The notes beneath the pieces were generated by a model that saw nothing but the letters and a program-made list of their open reading frames with translations, was not told the DNA's origin and ran no database searches. From contig JAFEDK010000008.1 of assembly GCA_018241665.1 (NCBI GenBank), positions 455,050 through 519,049 of the forward strand: a stretch of 64,000 bases of DNA, given 5' to 3'. This DNA comes from Pseudomonadota bacterium. GTDB lineage: Bacteria; Pseudomonadota; Gammaproteobacteria; Burkholderiales; Rhodocyclaceae. The translations under genes were made by a program, and so were the position numbers. Positions 1 through 10,430 of this stretch are shown in pieces (the first letter of the stretch is position 1; every line of letters begins with the position of its first letter).

Positions 1-306
1 CAGTGCGGGACCAAGGGCCAACACCGGACCGACGATGAAAAGCCCCTTGTTGGCGCCGGACGGAACGATGATTTCCTTCAGCAACAGCTTGACGCCGTCG
101 GCGATCGGCTGCAGGAGGCCAAGCGGCCCCACGCGATTGGGACCGATACGGACCTGCATGTAACCGATCACCTTGCGCTCGGCGAGCGTAAGGTAGGCCA
201 CGCAAAGGAACAGCGGTGCGATGATTCCAATGATCTTCAGCAGCGACCACACCAGGGGCCATGCACCACCAAAAAGAGTCGCTACGGGTTCGATGAAAGC
301 ATCCAT
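1..306 (-). CDS. nuoH: NADH-quinone oxidoreductase subunit H, N-terminal part (window edge)
   Basis: Membrane subunit of respiratory complex I that sits at the quinone-binding interface between the peripheral and membrane arms. Only the first 102 codons are inside the window; the gene runs off the left edge. The visible part has a first hydrophobic helix (about residues 15-40) and the family signature [20 protein letters not shown] at about 42-61. The ATG overlaps the nuoG stop codon (ATGA), so translation is probably coupled. It is the eighth nuo gene in the order A-B-C-D-E-F-G-H. Identity is secure from the signature and the operon position. Confidence 0.95.
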   Translation of the reverse strand, partial: MDAFIEPVATLFGGAWPLVWSLLKIIGIIAPLFLCVAYLTLAERKVIGYMQVRIGPNRVGPLGLLQPIADGVKLLLKEIIVPSGANKGLFIVGPVLALGPAL

Positions 307-2654
307 CACACACGCTCCACGCTAACTTCGCCATGCAGGCCGCCCAACGCCGACGTATCAGCGTGCGCACCGGCCAAACAAATGCTTCCATCAACAACGC
401 CATCATCCGCAACTACCGGGACGATAACCGCGCCGCTCAGGGACTTCACCTTTGCCTTGCCACCAGCTTCCAGGCCCAGCTTGGCGACCGTGGAGACACT
501 CGCGCGCAGCGCAGGGGCCTGACCATCACGGGTCTTCTGCAACGGAGCAGAGCGACGGGCAATCGGATCTGCCGCGTAAATCGGGACGTCCGCAATCCGC
601 TCGACGCCGGTAACCGGCGCTGCGAGTGCAAACGATTCGACGGTAACGAGGTTGTTGAAGCGCGAGCGCTCGGGCTGCTGTTCGGCACCCAGAATGAGCT
701 TGCGCACATCCTCGACCTTGTCGAAATCGAAACCATCGAGCCCCAGCAACTGACCGAGAACACGCAGAACCTTCCAGCCCGGGCGCACATCGCCCGCCGC
801 CTTGACGACGGGGTAAAAAGCCTGGGCACGACCTTCGGTATTCACGAAGACACCGGCGGTCTCAGTGAAAGGAGCAATGGGCAGCAGCACATCCGCGTAA
901 GCCAGCGCGCTTTCCGACTTGAACGCCGAAAGTGCGATGACGGTATCTGCTTTGCCCAGCGTTTCGAGAGCGCGCTGACCAGCCTGAGTATCGAGCTCCG
1001 CGTCAATGCCGAGCAGCACGTATGCCTTCAGCGGCGCGGCGAGCATCTGCGCGGCAGTCTTGCCACCCTTCGCCGGCAGGCTACCGACAAGATATCCGCC
1101 CACAGTGTTGGCGGCTTCACCGAGAACACCGAACTTGCCCTTGCTGAGACGGGCGACTTCCTGCGCCACTGCCTCAATACGGGAAGCCTCAGCGTGCTGC
1201 TGCGCATAATTGCCGATCCAGACCGCAACCTGCTTGCCAGACGCCAGGCTAGCAGCCACGGCAGATGCAGCAGCATCCGTCTCGATCTTGGCGGCAGCCG
1301 GGAGGAACACATCAGCCAGAGCCTGGCCGGTCTTCTGTGCGAGCTCCTTCGCAACCGCGAGGAGACTGGCAACAACGGCCGACGGCTTGACCTGGATCTT
1401 GCTGTCGATCTTGAACTGCCAGTCATCGACCACGGGATTCAGCACGCTGACCTTCAAACCACGCTTGACCGCCTGCCGCACGCGCTGCGCGACAAGGGGG
1501 TGATCCTTGCGGAAGAAGCTGCCAACGATGAACAGACGATCGAGAGCGCCGATCTCGGTAACGTTCATACCGAGCCACGGCAGGCCTGCCCGGTGGGCAT
1601 CGGCGGAAACATCAGTCTGGCGCAGACGGAAATCGATATTATCGGAGCCCAGACCACGCACCACCGCCTGCAGGAGATGCAGTTCCTCGAGGGTACTATG
1701 GGAGGACGCAAGGGCACCGATAGCATCGGCACCGTGTTCGGTACGAACCGACTTGAGGCCGTTCGCCACGTATTCGAGCGCGGTCGGCCAGTCTGCTTCG
1801 ATCCACTTGCCGCCCTGCTTGATCTGCGGACGAGTCAGACGTTCTTCGCCGTTGAGCGCCTCGTAGGAGAAACGATCCTTGTCGCTAAGCCAGCACTCGT
1901 TGAGCTCTTCGTTCTCCAGCGGCAGGACGCGCTTCACGACGTCATTCTTGACCTGCACGACCAGGTTGCTACCGAGGGAGTCATGGGGACTCACCGACTT
2001 GCGACGGGACATTTCCCAGGCCCGGGCACCAAAGCGGAAAGGCTTGGAAGTCAGCGCACCAACCGGACACAGGTCGATGATGTTGCCAGACAATTCCGAA
2101 TCGATGGTCTTCTCGACGAAAGGCATGATTTCGGCATGCTCGCCACGGAATGCCTGGCCAAGTTCCATGAGACCGGCGATTTCGGTCGTGAAGCGGACAC
2201 AGCGGGTGCAGTTGATGCACCGGGTCATGTCCGTCGACACCAGCGGCCCCAGGTCCTTATTGCCGACGACGCGCTTCTCTTCCTGATAACGGGACTCAAC
2301 GCCGCCGTAACCAACCGAAAGATCCTGCAACTGGCACTCACCACCTTGGTCGCAAATCGGACAATCCAGCGGGTGGTTGATCAGCAGGAATTCCATCACA
2401 CCCTTCTGCGCCTTTACCGCCTGCTCGGAATGGGTCCACACCTTCATCCCGTTGGTAACCGGCGTCGCGCAGGCTGGCAAAGGCTTCGGAGCCTTCTCGA
2501 CCTGCACAAGGCACATGCGGCAGTTGGCCGCGATGGAGAGCTTCTTGTGGTAGCAGAAATGCGGCACATAGGCGCCGACCTTGGAGGCAGCCTCCATGAC
2601 GGTGCTACCGTCCGGAACCTGCAACTGCTTTCCGTCAATTTCGATTTCTAGCAT
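306..2654 (-). CDS. nuoG: NADH-quinone oxidoreductase subunit G
   Basis: Largest peripheral-arm subunit of complex I; it passes electrons from the NADH module towards quinone through iron-sulfur clusters. The 782-residue protein has an N-terminal [2Fe-2S] ferredoxin domain (Cys34, 45, 48, 62), the His94/Cys98/Cys101/Cys107 [4Fe-4S] site, a further [4Fe-4S] site (Cys146, 149, 152, 196), and a long molybdopterin-oxidoreductase-like domain. The four extra cysteines that bind the off-path N7 cluster in E. coli NuoG are absent around residues 215-235, where the chain reads [12 protein letters not shown]. The gene starts 7 bases after the nuoF stop and overlaps nuoH by 3 bases. Function is certain; the lack of N7 is read directly from the translation. 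Confidence 0.97.
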   Translation of the reverse strand: MLEIEIDGKQLQVPDGSTVMEAASKVGAYVPHFCYHKKLSIAANCRMCLVQVEKAPKPLPACATPVTNGMKVWTHSEQAVKAQKGVMEFLLINHPLDCPICDQGGECQLQDLSVGYGGVESRYQEEKRVVGNKDLGPLVSTDMTRCINCTRCVRFTTEIAGLMELGQAFRGEHAEIMPFVEKTIDSELSGNIIDLCPVGALTSKPFRFGARAWEMSRRKSVSPHDSLGSNLVVQVKNDVVKRVLPLENEELNECWLSDKDRFSYEALNGEERLTRPQIKQGGKWIEADWPTALEYVANGLKSVRTEHGADAIGALASSHSTLEELHLLQAVVRGLGSDNIDFRLRQTDVSADAHRAGLPWLGMNVTEIGALDRLFIVGSFFRKDHPLVAQRVRQAVKRGLKVSVLNPVVDDWQFKIDSKIQVKPSAVVASLLAVAKELAQKTGQALADVFLPAAAKIETDAAASAVAASLASGKQVAVWIGNYAQQHAEASRIEAVAQEVARLSKGKFGVLGEAANTVGGYLVGSLPAKGGKTAAQMLAAPLKAYVLLGIDAELDTQAGQRALETLGKADTVIALSAFKSESALAYADVLLPIAPFTETAGVFVNTEGRAQAFYPVVKAAGDVRPGWKVLRVLGQLLGLDGFDFDKVEDVRKLILGAEQQPERSRFNNLVTVESFALAAPVTGVERIADVPIYAADPIARRSAPLQKTRDGQAPALRASVSTVAKLGLEAGGKAKVKSLSGAVIVPVVADDGVVDGSICLAGAHADTSALGGLHGEVSVERV

Positions 2655-2661
2655 GTCGAGC

Positions 2662-3972
2662 CTACGCTACGTAAATCTTGCTGCCTTCGCGCTGTACATC
2701 CTGCGGCACAAGGCATTTCTTATGTTCGATATGGAATGCAAACTCGTCGCCGAAGTGCTTGATGAAACTCTGCACAGGCATCGACGCTGCATCACCCAGA
2801 GCACAAATCGTGCGGCCCATGATGTTGGCCGTGACACTGTTCAGAAGATCCAGGTCGTCCGGCCGGCCGAGGCCGTTCTCAATACGGTGAACCACCCGGT
2901 ACAGCCAGCCAGTACCTTCCCGGCACGGGGTGCATTGACCGCAGGATTCTTCGAAATAGAAGTAGGACAGACGCTCCAGGGCCTTCACCATGCAGGTGCT
3001 ATCGTCCATGACGATCACCGCGCCGGAACCGAGCATCGAACCTGCCTTCGAGATCGAGTCGTAGTCCATCGTGCAATCCATCATCACGGCACCAGGCAGC
3101 ACCGGGGCGGACGAGCCGCCGGGGATGACGGCCTTGAGCTTGCGACCACCGCGCACCCCTCCCGCCATCTCGAGCAGGTCTGCAAACGGCGTCCCCAAGG
3201 GGATCTCGTAATTGCCGGGCTTGTTCACATGACCGGAGACGGAAAAGAGCTTGGTCCCGCCATTGTTCGGCTTGCCAAGTGCCAGGAACGCATCGCCCCC
3301 CTCACGGATGATGTAGGGAATGGAGGCAAAGGTCTCGGTGTTGTTGATCGTTGTCGGCTTGCCGTACAGACCGAAACTGGCGGGGAAAGGCGGCTTGAAG
3401 CGCGGCTGCCCCTTTTTGCCTTCGATAGATTCGAGCAGGGCCGTTTCTTCGCCGCAGATATAGGCGCCATAGCCATGGTGGGCGAACAGATCGAAACTGA
3501 AATCCGAACCCAGAATGTTCTTGCCAAGCAGCCCAGCTTCACGTGCTTCCTGCAGGGCCTCTTCGAAACGGGTATAGACTTCGAAGATCTCGCCGTGAAT
3601 ATAGTTGTACCCCCGCTCACAGCCCATCGCGTAACCAGCGATGATCATGCCTTCGATGACGGCATGGGGGTTGTAACGGAGAATATCCCTGTCTTTGAAG
3701 GTACCCGGCTCGCCTTCATCGGAATTGCAGGCCAGATACTTCGCACCAGGGAAGGCACGGGGCATGAAGCTCCACTTCAACCCCGTCGGGAAGCCTGCAC
3801 CACCGCGACCGCGCAGGGATGACTTCTTCACCTCACCAATGACGTGGTCGGCGGAAAGCTTCTCGGCAATGATCTTCTTCAGCGCATCATAGCCACCGCG
3901 CTTGATGTAATCGGCCAGACGCCAAGTACGGTCACCGTCGAGACCGGAAAGAATAATTCCTTGAGAACTCAT
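2662..3972 (-). CDS. nuoF: NADH-quinone oxidoreductase subunit F
   Basis: Subunit of complex I that oxidises NADH, binding NADH, FMN and the N3 [4Fe-4S] cluster. The 436-residue product shows the nucleotide-binding glycine-rich [10 protein letters not shown] at residues 55-64 and the cluster ligands in SCGQCTPC (Cys344, 347, 350) with Cys390. I chose the ATG at 3972 (MSSQG) rather than the upstream in-frame start at 4026, because it forms an ATGA overlap with the nuoE stop and gives the usual family N-terminus. It sits between nuoE and nuoG as in other proteobacteria. Confidence 0.97.
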   Translation of the reverse strand: MSSQGIILSGLDGDRTWRLADYIKRGGYDALKKIIAEKLSADHVIGEVKKSSLRGRGGAGFPTGLKWSFMPRAFPGAKYLACNSDEGEPGTFKDRDILRYNPHAVIEGMIIAGYAMGCERGYNYIHGEIFEVYTRFEEALQEAREAGLLGKNILGSDFSFDLFAHHGYGAYICGEETALLESIEGKKGQPRFKPPFPASFGLYGKPTTINNTETFASIPYIIREGGDAFLALGKPNNGGTKLFSVSGHVNKPGNYEIPLGTPFADLLEMAGGVRGGRKLKAVIPGGSSAPVLPGAVMMDCTMDYDSISKAGSMLGSGAVIVMDDSTCMVKALERLSYFYFEESCGQCTPCREGTGWLYRVVHRIENGLGRPDDLDLLNSVTANIMGRTICALGDAASMPVQSFIKHFGDEFAFHIEHKKCLVPQDVQREGSKIYVA

Positions 3973-4445
3973 TTTTTCAGATCTTCGAGCAATTGATCGA
4001 TTTTCTCTTCCGTCATCCAGCTGCACATCTGGTGATTGTTCACCAGCAGGACCGGCGCATCACCGCAGGCTCCCATGCACTCACCTTCTTTAAGGGTGAA
4101 CCTGCCGTCAGGGGTGGTTTCATTGAAGTCGATACCCAGACGCTTCTTGATGTAATCCGCTGCATGCACGCCACCGGACAGCGCACAAGGCAGGTTGGTG
4201 CAGACCGTGATCTTGCGGGCACCAACCGGCGACAGGTCGTACATGTTGTAGAAGCTGGCCACCTCGAATACCGCAATAGCCGGCATTTCGAGGTACTTGG
4301 CTACAAATTCGATGGTCTCGCTGGACAGCCAGCCTTTCTCTTCTTGCGCAATTCTGAGCGCTGACATAGAAGCGGACTGCTTTTGATCAGGAGGATACTT
4401 AGCGATCTCTTGATCAATTTTCTTCAAGGATTCCGGACTCAGCAT
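3969..4445 (-). CDS. nuoE: NADH-quinone oxidoreductase subunit E
   Basis: 24-kDa-type subunit of the NADH dehydrogenase module of complex I, carrying the N1a [2Fe-2S] cluster. The 158-residue protein is a thioredoxin-fold ferredoxin with ligands Cys82, Cys87, Cys123 and Cys127, seen in CTNLPC and ECMGAC. The family helix [15 protein letters not shown] lies near residue 61. It is translationally coupled to nuoF through an ATGA overlap. A 66-base gap without an evident gene separates it from nuoD. Confidence 0.97.
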   Translation of the reverse strand: MLSPESLKKIDQEIAKYPPDQKQSASMSALRIAQEEKGWLSSETIEFVAKYLEMPAIAVFEVASFYNMYDLSPVGARKITVCTNLPCALSGGVHAADYIKKRLGIDFNETTPDGRFTLKEGECMGACGDAPVLLVNNHQMCSWMTEEKIDQLLEDLKK

Positions 4446-4511
4446 TTTTTGTGTCTACTGTCAGCAGAATTACGATATGACTTGGGCAACCACGGACTTC
4501 AGCGAAACCGG

Positions 4512-5765
4512 TCAGCGGTCGACGTCACCAAACACGATATCCATGGTGCCGATAATGGCCACCACGTCGGCAATCATGTGCCCCCTGGACATTTCGTCCA
4601 TCGCGGAAAGGTGTGCAAAACCCGGAGAGCGAAGCTTCAGGCGATACGGCTTGTTGGCGCCATCGGAAACTGCATACACGCCGAACTCACCCTTTGGATG
4701 CTCGATAGGCGCGTACACCTCACCAGCCGGAACGTGCATGCCTTCAGTAAACAGCTTGAAGTGGTGAATCAACTCCTCCATGCTGCCCTTCATGCGTTCC
4801 CGTGAAGGCGGCGCAACCTTGTGGTTTCCGGAGATGACCGGACCAGGATTCTTGCGCAGCCAGTCGATACACTGCTTCAGAATCCGGTTCGACTGCCGCA
4901 TTTCTTCAATACGGCACAGGTAACGGTCATAGCAGTCGCCCTCTACGCCAACCGGAATATCGAAATCCAGCTGATCGTAAACCTCGTACGGCTGCTTCTT
5001 GCGAATATCCCACTCGATACCCGAACCGCGCAGCATCACGCCCGAGAAACCCAGAGCGAGTGCTCTTTCGGGGGACACGACACCGATGCCGACAGTCCGC
5101 TGCTTCCAGATACGGTTGTCGCTCAGCAGCGTCTCGTATTCGTCGACATACTTCGGGAAACGGTTGGCAAAGTCTTCCAGAAAATCGAGCAAGGAGCCCT
5201 GCCGGTTCTCGTTCAACTCGGAGACCGTCTTGGCGCTCTTCCACTTGGAAACTTCGTACTGAGGCATGCGATCCGGAAGATCCCGGTAAACGCCGCCCGG
5301 CCGATAGTAGGCCGCGTGCATCCGCGCGCCGGACACCGCCTCGTAAGCATCCATCAGATCCTCGCGCTCACGGAAGGTGTACAGCACCATGGTCATGGCA
5401 CCGATATCGAGAGCGTGGGTGCCCACCGCAAGCAGGTGATTCAGGATCCGGGTGATTTCATCGAACATAACCCGGATGTACTGGGCGCGAAGCGGCACTT
5501 CAAGGCCCAGCAGGCGCTCAATGGCCATACAGTACGCATGCTCATTACACATCATCGACACATAGTCGAGACGATCCATGTAAGGCACGGACTGCACCCA
5601 CGTGCGTGTTTCAGCGAGCTTCTCGGTACCGCGATGCAACAAACCGATATGTGGATCCGCACGCTCGACGACTTCGCCGTCGAGTTCAAGAACCAGCCGG
5701 AGCACACCATGCGCGGACGGGTGCTGAGGACCGAAGTTGATTGTGTAGTTGCGGATCTCAGCCAT
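4512..5765 (-). CDS. nuoD: NADH-quinone oxidoreductase subunit D
   Basis: 49-kDa-type subunit of complex I, related to the hydrogenase large subunit; with NuoB it forms the quinone-binding pocket. The 417-residue product begins [20 protein letters not shown], and this HPSAHG segment is the hallmark of the family. The ATG at 5765 overlaps the end of nuoC by 8 bases; an in-frame upstream start at 5792 was set aside because homologs begin at MAEI. The C-terminal GDVDR is also typical. NuoC and NuoD are separate proteins here, not fused as in E. coli. Confidence 0.97.
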   Translation of the reverse strand: MAEIRNYTINFGPQHPSAHGVLRLVLELDGEVVERADPHIGLLHRGTEKLAETRTWVQSVPYMDRLDYVSMMCNEHAYCMAIERLLGLEVPLRAQYIRVMFDEITRILNHLLAVGTHALDIGAMTMVLYTFREREDLMDAYEAVSGARMHAAYYRPGGVYRDLPDRMPQYEVSKWKSAKTVSELNENRQGSLLDFLEDFANRFPKYVDEYETLLSDNRIWKQRTVGIGVVSPERALALGFSGVMLRGSGIEWDIRKKQPYEVYDQLDFDIPVGVEGDCYDRYLCRIEEMRQSNRILKQCIDWLRKNPGPVISGNHKVAPPSRERMKGSMEELIHHFKLFTEGMHVPAGEVYAPIEHPKGEFGVYAVSDGANKPYRLKLRSPGFAHLSAMDEMSRGHMIADVVAIIGTMDIVFGDVDR

Positions 5766-6360
5766 TTCCGACATTCCCATAGTTCTCGTCACGCACGATA
5801 CGTGGCGTATTTTCCCGCGGCTCGATAGTCACCGGCTGGTAAATTACCCGCCCAAGCTCCTGGTCGTAGCGCATTTCCACGTAACCCGTAACAGGAAAAT
5901 CCTTGCGGAAGGGATAACCGACAAAACCATAGTCGGTAAGGATTCGACGCAGGTCCGGGTGACCCGCAAAGGTAATGCCGAACAAATCGAATGCTTCCCG
6001 CTCGAACCAGTTGGCGCTGGGCCACAATTCGACCAAGGATTGCAGGACAGGGAAAAAATCGTCCTCAGCAAAGGTACGCAAACGAAGGCGCTGGTTATTG
6101 CTGACAGAAAGAAGATGGACCGAGACTGCGAAACGCGCCGACGACTCAACGCCGGAATAGGACGAATAGTCCAAACCCGTCAGGTCAACTAGCAGCTCGA
6201 AGCGGAACTCGGGATCATCCCGAAGCACCTGGGCAATGGACAAATAATCGGCGGCTGCAACAACCACCGTCACCTCATTGCGGTCGACGATGACTTGCTT
6301 CAGCTGCTCACCAAATCGGTTCGCCAGCGACTGGCTGAGGCGCTCAAGTTTCTCACTCAT
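5758..6360 (-). CDS. nuoC: NADH-quinone oxidoreductase subunit C
   Basis: 30-kDa-type peripheral subunit of complex I that packs against NuoD and NuoI. The 200-residue protein contains the family signature around [20 protein letters not shown] followed by [20 protein letters not shown], which identifies it without doubt. The ATG at 6360 (MSEKLE) is preferred over the in-frame start at 6372. The stop codon overlaps the start of nuoD. It is encoded separately from nuoD, as usual in betaproteobacteria. Confidence 0.96.
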   Translation of the reverse strand: MSEKLERLSQSLANRFGEQLKQVIVDRNEVTVVVAAADYLSIAQVLRDDPEFRFELLVDLTGLDYSSYSGVESSARFAVSVHLLSVSNNQRLRLRTFAEDDFFPVLQSLVELWPSANWFEREAFDLFGITFAGHPDLRRILTDYGFVGYPFRKDFPVTGYVEMRYDQELGRVIYQPVTIEPRENTPRIVRDENYGNVGNG

Positions 6361-6372
6361 GATGGTCAGCAA

Positions 6373-6849
6373 TCAGCGAGCAATCGTGTATTCGCGCTTG
6401 ATCTTGTTCTGCAATTGAACAATTCCATAAAGCAGCGCTTCGGCGGTAGGAGGACATCCGGGCACATAGACATCGACCGGAACAATGCGGTCACAGCCAC
6501 GGACAACGGAGTACGAATAGTGGTAATAGCCACCACCATTCGCACAAGATCCCATCGAGATAACCCAACGTGGCTCAGACATTTGGTCATAGACCTTACG
6601 CAGCGCTGGGGCCATCTTGTTGCAAAGGGTGCCTGCAACAATCATCAGATCGGACTGACGCGGACTCGGCCGGAACACCACCCCAAAACGGTCAAGGTCA
6701 TAGCGGGAACACCCGGCATGAATCATCTCAACCGCACAGCAAGCGAGACCGAAGGTCATCGGCCACAGGGAACCCGTGCGAGTCCAGTTGATTACCGTAT
6801 CAAGCGAAGTGGTTACAAACCCTTCCTTGAAGACACCTTCGATACTCAT
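6373..6849 (-). CDS. nuoB: NADH-quinone oxidoreductase subunit B
   Basis: PSST-type subunit of complex I that holds the N2 [4Fe-4S] cluster, the direct donor to quinone. The 158-residue protein shows the tandem-cysteine motif GLACCAVEM, then GSCANGGG and VPGCPP, which supply the cluster ligands. The ATG at 6849 (MSIEGV) is chosen because a GAAGGG ribosome-binding site lies just upstream; a GTG two codons earlier (6855) is possible. The gap to nuoC is 12 bases. Confidence 0.96.
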   Translation of the reverse strand: MSIEGVFKEGFVTTSLDTVINWTRTGSLWPMTFGLACCAVEMIHAGCSRYDLDRFGVVFRPSPRQSDLMIVAGTLCNKMAPALRKVYDQMSEPRWVISMGSCANGGGYYHYSYSVVRGCDRIVPVDVYVPGCPPTAEALLYGIVQLQNKIKREYTIAR

Positions 6850-6895
6850 AGACACCCTTCAAGCAACAATTCACCGCCCAAGGCAACCGGACAAT

Positions 6896-7270
6896 TTATT
6901 CCCAGTCCAGAGCACCCTTTTTCCAGACATAGACATAGCCCAGAAGCAGAATACCCAAAAAGACGACCATCTCGAAAAACCCGAAAAGCCGGATGCTTTC
7001 GTTTTCCGCAATCTCCCGAAGAATGGTTGCCCACGGGAAAAGAAATGCAATTTCGAGATCGAACAGAATGAAAAGAATAGCCAGAAGATAGTAACGCACA
7101 TCGAACTTGATACGCGCATCTTCAAAAGGCTCAAAGCCACACTCAAAGGGAGAGAGCTTTTCAGCGTCAGGCTTACTGGGACCGAGAACCCAGCCTGCGA
7201 TTATAGGAATCAAACCAAACGCAGCCGCAAACAGGATAAAAACAAGAACTGGAAAATATACTTCCAACAT
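6896..7270 (-). CDS. nuoA: NADH-quinone oxidoreductase subunit A
   Basis: Small membrane subunit of complex I, first gene of the nuo operon. The 124-residue product has three transmembrane helices (about residues 5-30, 65-85, 95-115) and the conserved acidic loop [16 protein letters not shown] between helices 1 and 2, then [19 protein letters not shown] chose the ATG at 7270 (MLEVYFPVL); the longer reading from 7315 adds a non-conserved stretch that runs back towards the tRNA. A tRNA-Leu gene lies about 80 bases upstream on the same strand. Confidence 0.95.
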   Translation of the reverse strand: MLEVYFPVLVFILFAAAFGLIPIIAGWVLGPSKPDAEKLSPFECGFEPFEDARIKFDVRYYLLAILFILFDLEIAFLFPWATILREIAENESIRLFGFFEMVVFLGILLLGYVYVWKKGALDWE

Positions 7271-7320
7271 ACCTGGCTCCCCGCAACCGCAAGCAGTGAT
7301 TAGTGCCGCCTGCAAGCAAA

Positions 7321-7338
7321 CGCCCGCATTAGCGGGCG
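7321..7338 (-). terminator. GC-rich hairpin between tRNA-Leu and nuoA
   Basis: A perfect 7-bp stem (CGCCCGC / GCGGGCG) with an ATTA loop lies 15 bases past the tRNA 3' end. On the minus strand it is followed by TTTGCTTG, a weak U-rich tract. It could end or attenuate transcription from tpiA-secG-tRNA before nuo, or mark the tRNA 3' trailer for processing. The sequence alone does not decide between these. Confidence 0.45.
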
Positions 7339-7352
7339 ACTAGCTTAATCTA

Positions 7353-7437
7353 TGGTGCCGACGATGAGACTCGAACTCATACGGCTTTCGCCACTACCCC
7401 CTCAAGATAGCGTGTCTACCAATTTCACCACGTCGGC
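7353..7437 (-). tRNA. tRNA-Leu (anticodon GAG)
   Basis: The 85-nt minus-strand sequence folds as a class II tRNA. It begins GCCGACG and ends CGTCGGC plus discriminator A and an encoded CCA. The D-loop contains AATTGGTAGAC, the anticodon stem-loop is CTATC-TTGAGGG-GGTAG with anticodon GAG, there is a long variable arm (TGGCGAAAGCCG), and the T-loop is GTTCGAGTC. It reads leucine codons CUU and CUC. It lies between secG and nuoA on the same strand, so it is probably cut from a longer transcript. Confidence 0.97.
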
Positions 7438-7499
7438 CTGTTTGTTTGACGCCCGAAATTATAAGGCAATCGCCCCCCAGCGCCAAGCATTACTTTGAT

Positions 7500-7850
7500 T
7501 TATCGGGGAATGTCCTTGGACTTGGAGTCCTGACTTTCGCCCGCCACCGGCGCAGCAGGGGCAGTTGCCGGAGCAACACCATCCATCACACTCTTTGCCG
7601 CAGGCACCTTTTGCCCCGCCAGATAGCTGAGGCTAAGACTGGTCACAAAGAACACGGCAGCAAGAATGCCCGTAGTACGACTCAGGAAATTGGCAGATCC
7701 AGACGATCCGAAGAGGCTGCCAGACGCCCCACTACCGAAAGCAGCCCCCATATCAGCCCCCTTGCCGTGCTGCATGAGAACCAGACCAATAACGCCAAGC
7801 CCTGCAAGCACATGCACAACAAGTATCACAGAAAAAACCACACCACTCAT
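7500..7850 (-). CDS. secG: Preprotein translocase subunit SecG
   Basis: Accessory inner-membrane subunit of the SecYEG protein-export channel. The 116-residue protein has two hydrophobic helices (about residues 5-25 and 55-75) flanking the family loop GLVLMQHGKGADMGAAFGSG, which is diagnostic. The C-terminal tail after about residue 80 is Ala/Pro-rich and low in complexity. It follows tpiA by 21 bases and precedes tRNA-Leu, the classical tpiA-secG-tRNA-nuo arrangement. Confidence 0.95.
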   Translation of the reverse strand: MSGVVFSVILVVHVLAGLGVIGLVLMQHGKGADMGAAFGSGASGSLFGSSGSANFLSRTTGILAAVFFVTSLSLSYLAGQKVPAAKSVMDGVAPATAPAAPVAGESQDSKSKDIPR

Positions 7851-7871
7851 CGAAATCTCCAGCTAGATAAC

Positions 7872-8639
7872 CTATGCCGCGACCGAAGCCGCCGCACGAC
7901 AAATTTCCGAAAAAGCCGCCGCCACCAAGGACGCGCCCCCCACCAACCCTCCATCGATGTCGGGCTGAGCGAACAATGTCGGGGCGCTCTCCGCACTGAC
8001 ACTGCCACCGTAGAGAATTCGCACCCCAGCCGCACCAACACCCGCAGCCATCAGGCGACCCCGAATGAAATGGTGCATAGCCTGAGCCTGACCTGGCGAT
8101 GCCACTCTACCAGTCCCAATCGCCCAGACCGGCTCGTAAGCCACAACCAACCCAGACACCGCATCGGCCCCCAAGGCTTCAACAACACTAGCCACTTGAG
8201 TGCCGACAACGAACTCGGCTTCGCCAGCTTCACGCTGCGCCAGGGTTTCACCCACACACAGGATCGGCTTCAAGCCCGCCGCCAACGCAGCCCTGAGCTT
8301 GGCCACTACAATCTCGTCCGTCTCACCATACAAGCTACGGCGCTCCGAGTGCCCGACGATCACCCAGTCACAACCGAGATCCGCGAGCATTGACGGACTC
8401 ACTTCACCTGTATAGGCCCCTGCGTCAAAAGCACTGACGTTCTGTGCGCCTAGCGAAATCCGAGCACCCGACAAGGCGCGCCCGACCTGATCCAGATACG
8501 GAAACGGCGGGCAAACAGCCACATCAACCTCAGCCCCCCATTCCTCTTCCAGCAACGCGGAAAGCAGGCCCTCATTCCGGGCACGGCTGCCGTTCATCTT
8601 CCAGTTGCCAACTACGAGCTTTTTCCTCACCTTAGGCAC
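7872..8639 (-). CDS. tpiA: Triose-phosphate isomerase
   Basis: Interconverts dihydroxyacetone phosphate and glyceraldehyde 3-phosphate in glycolysis and gluconeogenesis. The 255-residue TIM barrel shows the N-terminal GNWKMNGS with the catalytic lysine, the electrophilic histidine in VIVGHSERR, the catalytic glutamate in AYEPVWAIGTG, and the phosphate-binding LYGGSV near the C-terminus. The start is a GTG at 8639; a second GTG three codons later (8630) is a credible alternative, and neither has a clear ribosome-binding site. A strong promoter lies just upstream, giving a very short leader. Confidence 0.96.
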   Translation of the reverse strand: MPKVRKKLVVGNWKMNGSRARNEGLLSALLEEEWGAEVDVAVCPPFPYLDQVGRALSGARISLGAQNVSAFDAGAYTGEVSPSMLADLGCDWVIVGHSERRSLYGETDEIVVAKLRAALAAGLKPILCVGETLAQREAGEAEFVVGTQVASVVEALGADAVSGLVVAYEPVWAIGTGRVASPGQAQAMHHFIRGRLMAAGVGAAGVRILYGGSVSAESAPTLFAQPDIDGGLVGGASLVAAAFSEICRAAASVAA

Positions 8640-8655
8640 CAGGCTAAATTTTTCG

Positions 8656-8684
8656 ATTCTATCTTCGCGACATCAAAACGTCAA
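8656..8684 (-). promoter_or_regulatory. Sigma-70 promoter for tpiA
   Basis: On the minus strand TTGACG (8684-8679) is separated by exactly 17 bases from TAGAAT (8661-8656), a near-consensus vegetative promoter. The predicted transcription start is about 10 bases upstream of the tpiA GTG. The -35 box abuts the T-tract of the pstB terminator. Confidence 0.75.
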
Positions 8685-8709
8685 AAAAGGCCGGCATGCG
8701 CCGGCCTTT
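8683..8709 (-). terminator. Rho-independent terminator of the pst operon
   Basis: A 10-bp perfect stem (AAAGGCCGGC / GCCGGCCTTT) with an ATGC loop is followed on the minus strand by a run of six T. It lies 26 bases beyond the pstB stop codon and separates the pst operon from tpiA. Confidence 0.9.
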
Positions 8710-8734
8710 CGATCCTACCCTGGCAACGAGCTCC

Positions 8735-9574
8735 TCAACCGAAACGGCCCGTGATGTAATCCTCGGTTTCCTTCCGCTTGGGCTTGATGAAGATCTCATC
8801 GGTAAGGCCAAACTCAACCAACTCCCCCAGATACATGTACGCAGTGTAGTCGGACACCCGTGCCGCCTGCTGCATGTTGTGAGTAACGATGGCGATCGTG
8901 TACTCGCTCTTCAGTTCGTGCACGAGTTCCTCGACCTTGGCCGTGGAAATAGGGTCGAGAGCCGAGGTCGGCTCATCAAGAAGAAGGACCTCCGGCTTGA
9001 CCGCGACTCCGCGCGCAATGCACAGACGCTGCTGCTGCCCACCGGACAAGGACAGCCCGCTCTGATTCAGCTTCCCTTTGACTTCATCCCACAGTGCTGC
9101 CTTCCGCAAGGCCCACTCAACTCGGTTGTCCATGTCGGCCCGCGAAAGGCTTTCATAAAGGCGAACCCCGAAAGCAATGTTCTCGTAGATCGACATCGGA
9201 AACGGCGTCGGCTTCTGGAACACCATCCCGACCTTGGCTCGCAGCGCATTCACATCCTGATCAGGATCCAGCACATTCTTGCCGTTCAGAAGAATCTCAC
9301 CAGTCGCCCGCTGCCCCGGATAAAGATCGTACATTCGGTTGAGCGTACGCAACAGCGTCGACTTGCCACAGCCGGAGGGACCAATGAAGGCGGTAACCAT
9401 ACCTTCATGAATATCGAGATTGATATGCTTAAGGCCCTGGAAAGATCCGTAGAAGAAGTCGAGATTGCGAATACGGATTTTCGGAGTCTGTTCCGATCCC
9501 GTCGCCTGCGACATTTGCTCGCCCCGCAACTGCGAGAAGGACATGTCACGCTTGGTTACTGCAGAAGATTGCAT
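8735..9574 (-). CDS. pstB: Phosphate ABC transporter ATP-binding protein PstB
   Basis: ATPase of the high-affinity phosphate importer PstSCAB, on the cytoplasmic face of the inner membrane. The 279-residue protein carries Walker [10 protein letters not shown], the ABC signature LSGGQQQRL, and Walker [13 protein letters not shown], followed by the switch histidine in [10 protein letters not shown] chose the ATG at 9574 because AGGA lies 9-10 bases upstream; the open frame extends to 9619 but would overlap pstA. It is last in the operon and is followed by a strong terminator; phoU, often next in line, is not present. Confidence 0.96.
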   Translation of the reverse strand: MQSSAVTKRDMSFSQLRGEQMSQATGSEQTPKIRIRNLDFFYGSFQGLKHINLDIHEGMVTAFIGPSGCGKSTLLRTLNRMYDLYPGQRATGEILLNGKNVLDPDQDVNALRAKVGMVFQKPTPFPMSIYENIAFGVRLYESLSRADMDNRVEWALRKAALWDEVKGKLNQSGLSLSGGQQQRLCIARGVAVKPEVLLLDEPTSALDPISTAKVEELVHELKSEYTIAIVTHNMQQAARVSDYTAYMYLGELVEFGLTDEIFIKPKRKETEDYITGRFG

Positions 9575-9584
9575 GATGAATTTC

Positions 9585-10430
9585 CTAGATCTTTTTGCGG
9601 AACAAGGTGCGAACAACAATGTTCAGGCACAGCACACCAAAAGTAATGATGACCGCACCACCCCAAGCCAGCGAATTCCAGTTTTCATAGGGGCTCATGG
9701 CAAACTGGAAGATCACAACTGGAAGGTTGGCCATCGGCGCATTCAGGTCCACGCTGGTGAACTGGTTATTCAGGGCGGTAAACAGAAGCGGTGCCGTCTC
9801 CCCGCTCACCCGTGCCAGGGCCAACAGAATGCCCGTCAGGACACCCGCCTTGGCGGCACGCAGCACCACATGCAGCACCACCTTCCAGCGCGGCGCCCCC
9901 AGCGCGGCGGCAGCCTCGCGGAGACTGGCCGGAACCAGGTTGAGCATGTTCTCCGTCGTTCTGACCACCACCGGAATCGCAATGAGCGTCAGCGCCAGCG
10001 AACCCGCCCAACCCGAGAAGTGCTGCACCTGGGCTACATACACGGTGTAAATGAACACGCCGATCACAATTGAAGGCGCGGACAAGAGAATGTCATTGAT
10101 GAACCGGGTTGCCGGCGCCAGCCAGCCTTTACGGCCGTATTCGGACAGATAAATACCCGCCAGAATACCAATAGGCGTGGCAATGAATGTAGCGGCGCCA
10201 ACCATCATCGCGCTGCCGATAATGGCATTGGAAAGCCCCCCTTCGGAACCCGGAGCAGGAGTAGGCTGGACAAACAAACTCAAGCTGAGCGCGCCAACCC
10301 CCTTGTAGAGCAGCACGATAAGAATCCAGGCCAGAAAGCCCATTCCGACGCCCATCGCCACCATCGAGAGTACCAACGCGATCCGGTTGGTACGCGCTCG
10401 CTTTCGATAAAGAGCGGACGAATCAATCAT
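9585..10430 (-). CDS. pstA: Phosphate ABC transporter permease PstA
   Basis: One of the two integral-membrane subunits of the Pst phosphate importer. The 281-residue protein has six predicted hydrophobic helices and the permease coupling loop with the EAA-type motif ([17 protein letters not shown]) near residue 190. The ATG overlaps the pstC stop (ATGA). It belongs to the pstSCAB transcription unit, which appears to be controlled by phosphate starvation through the Pho box upstream of pstS. Confidence 0.95.
   Translation of the reverse strand: MIDSSALYRKRARTNRIALVLSMVAMGVGMGFLAWILIVLLYKGVGALSLSLFVQPTPAPGSEGGLSNAIIGSAMMVGAATFIATPIGILAGIYLSEYGRKGWLAPATRFINDILLSAPSIVIGVFIYTVYVAQVQHFSGWAGSLALTLIAIPVVVRTTENMLNLVPASLREAAAALGAPRWKVVLHVVLRAAKAGVLTGILLALARVSGETAPLLFTALNNQFTSVDLNAPMANLPVVIFQFAMSPYENWNSLAWGGAVIITFGVLCLNIVVRTLFRKKI

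Noticed and set aside
333-2651. 772-codon open frame opposite nuoG
   Set aside because: It mirrors the entire nuoG frame on the other strand, shows no family motif and has an unnatural Arg/His-rich composition. High-GC codon bias keeps the antisense frame open.
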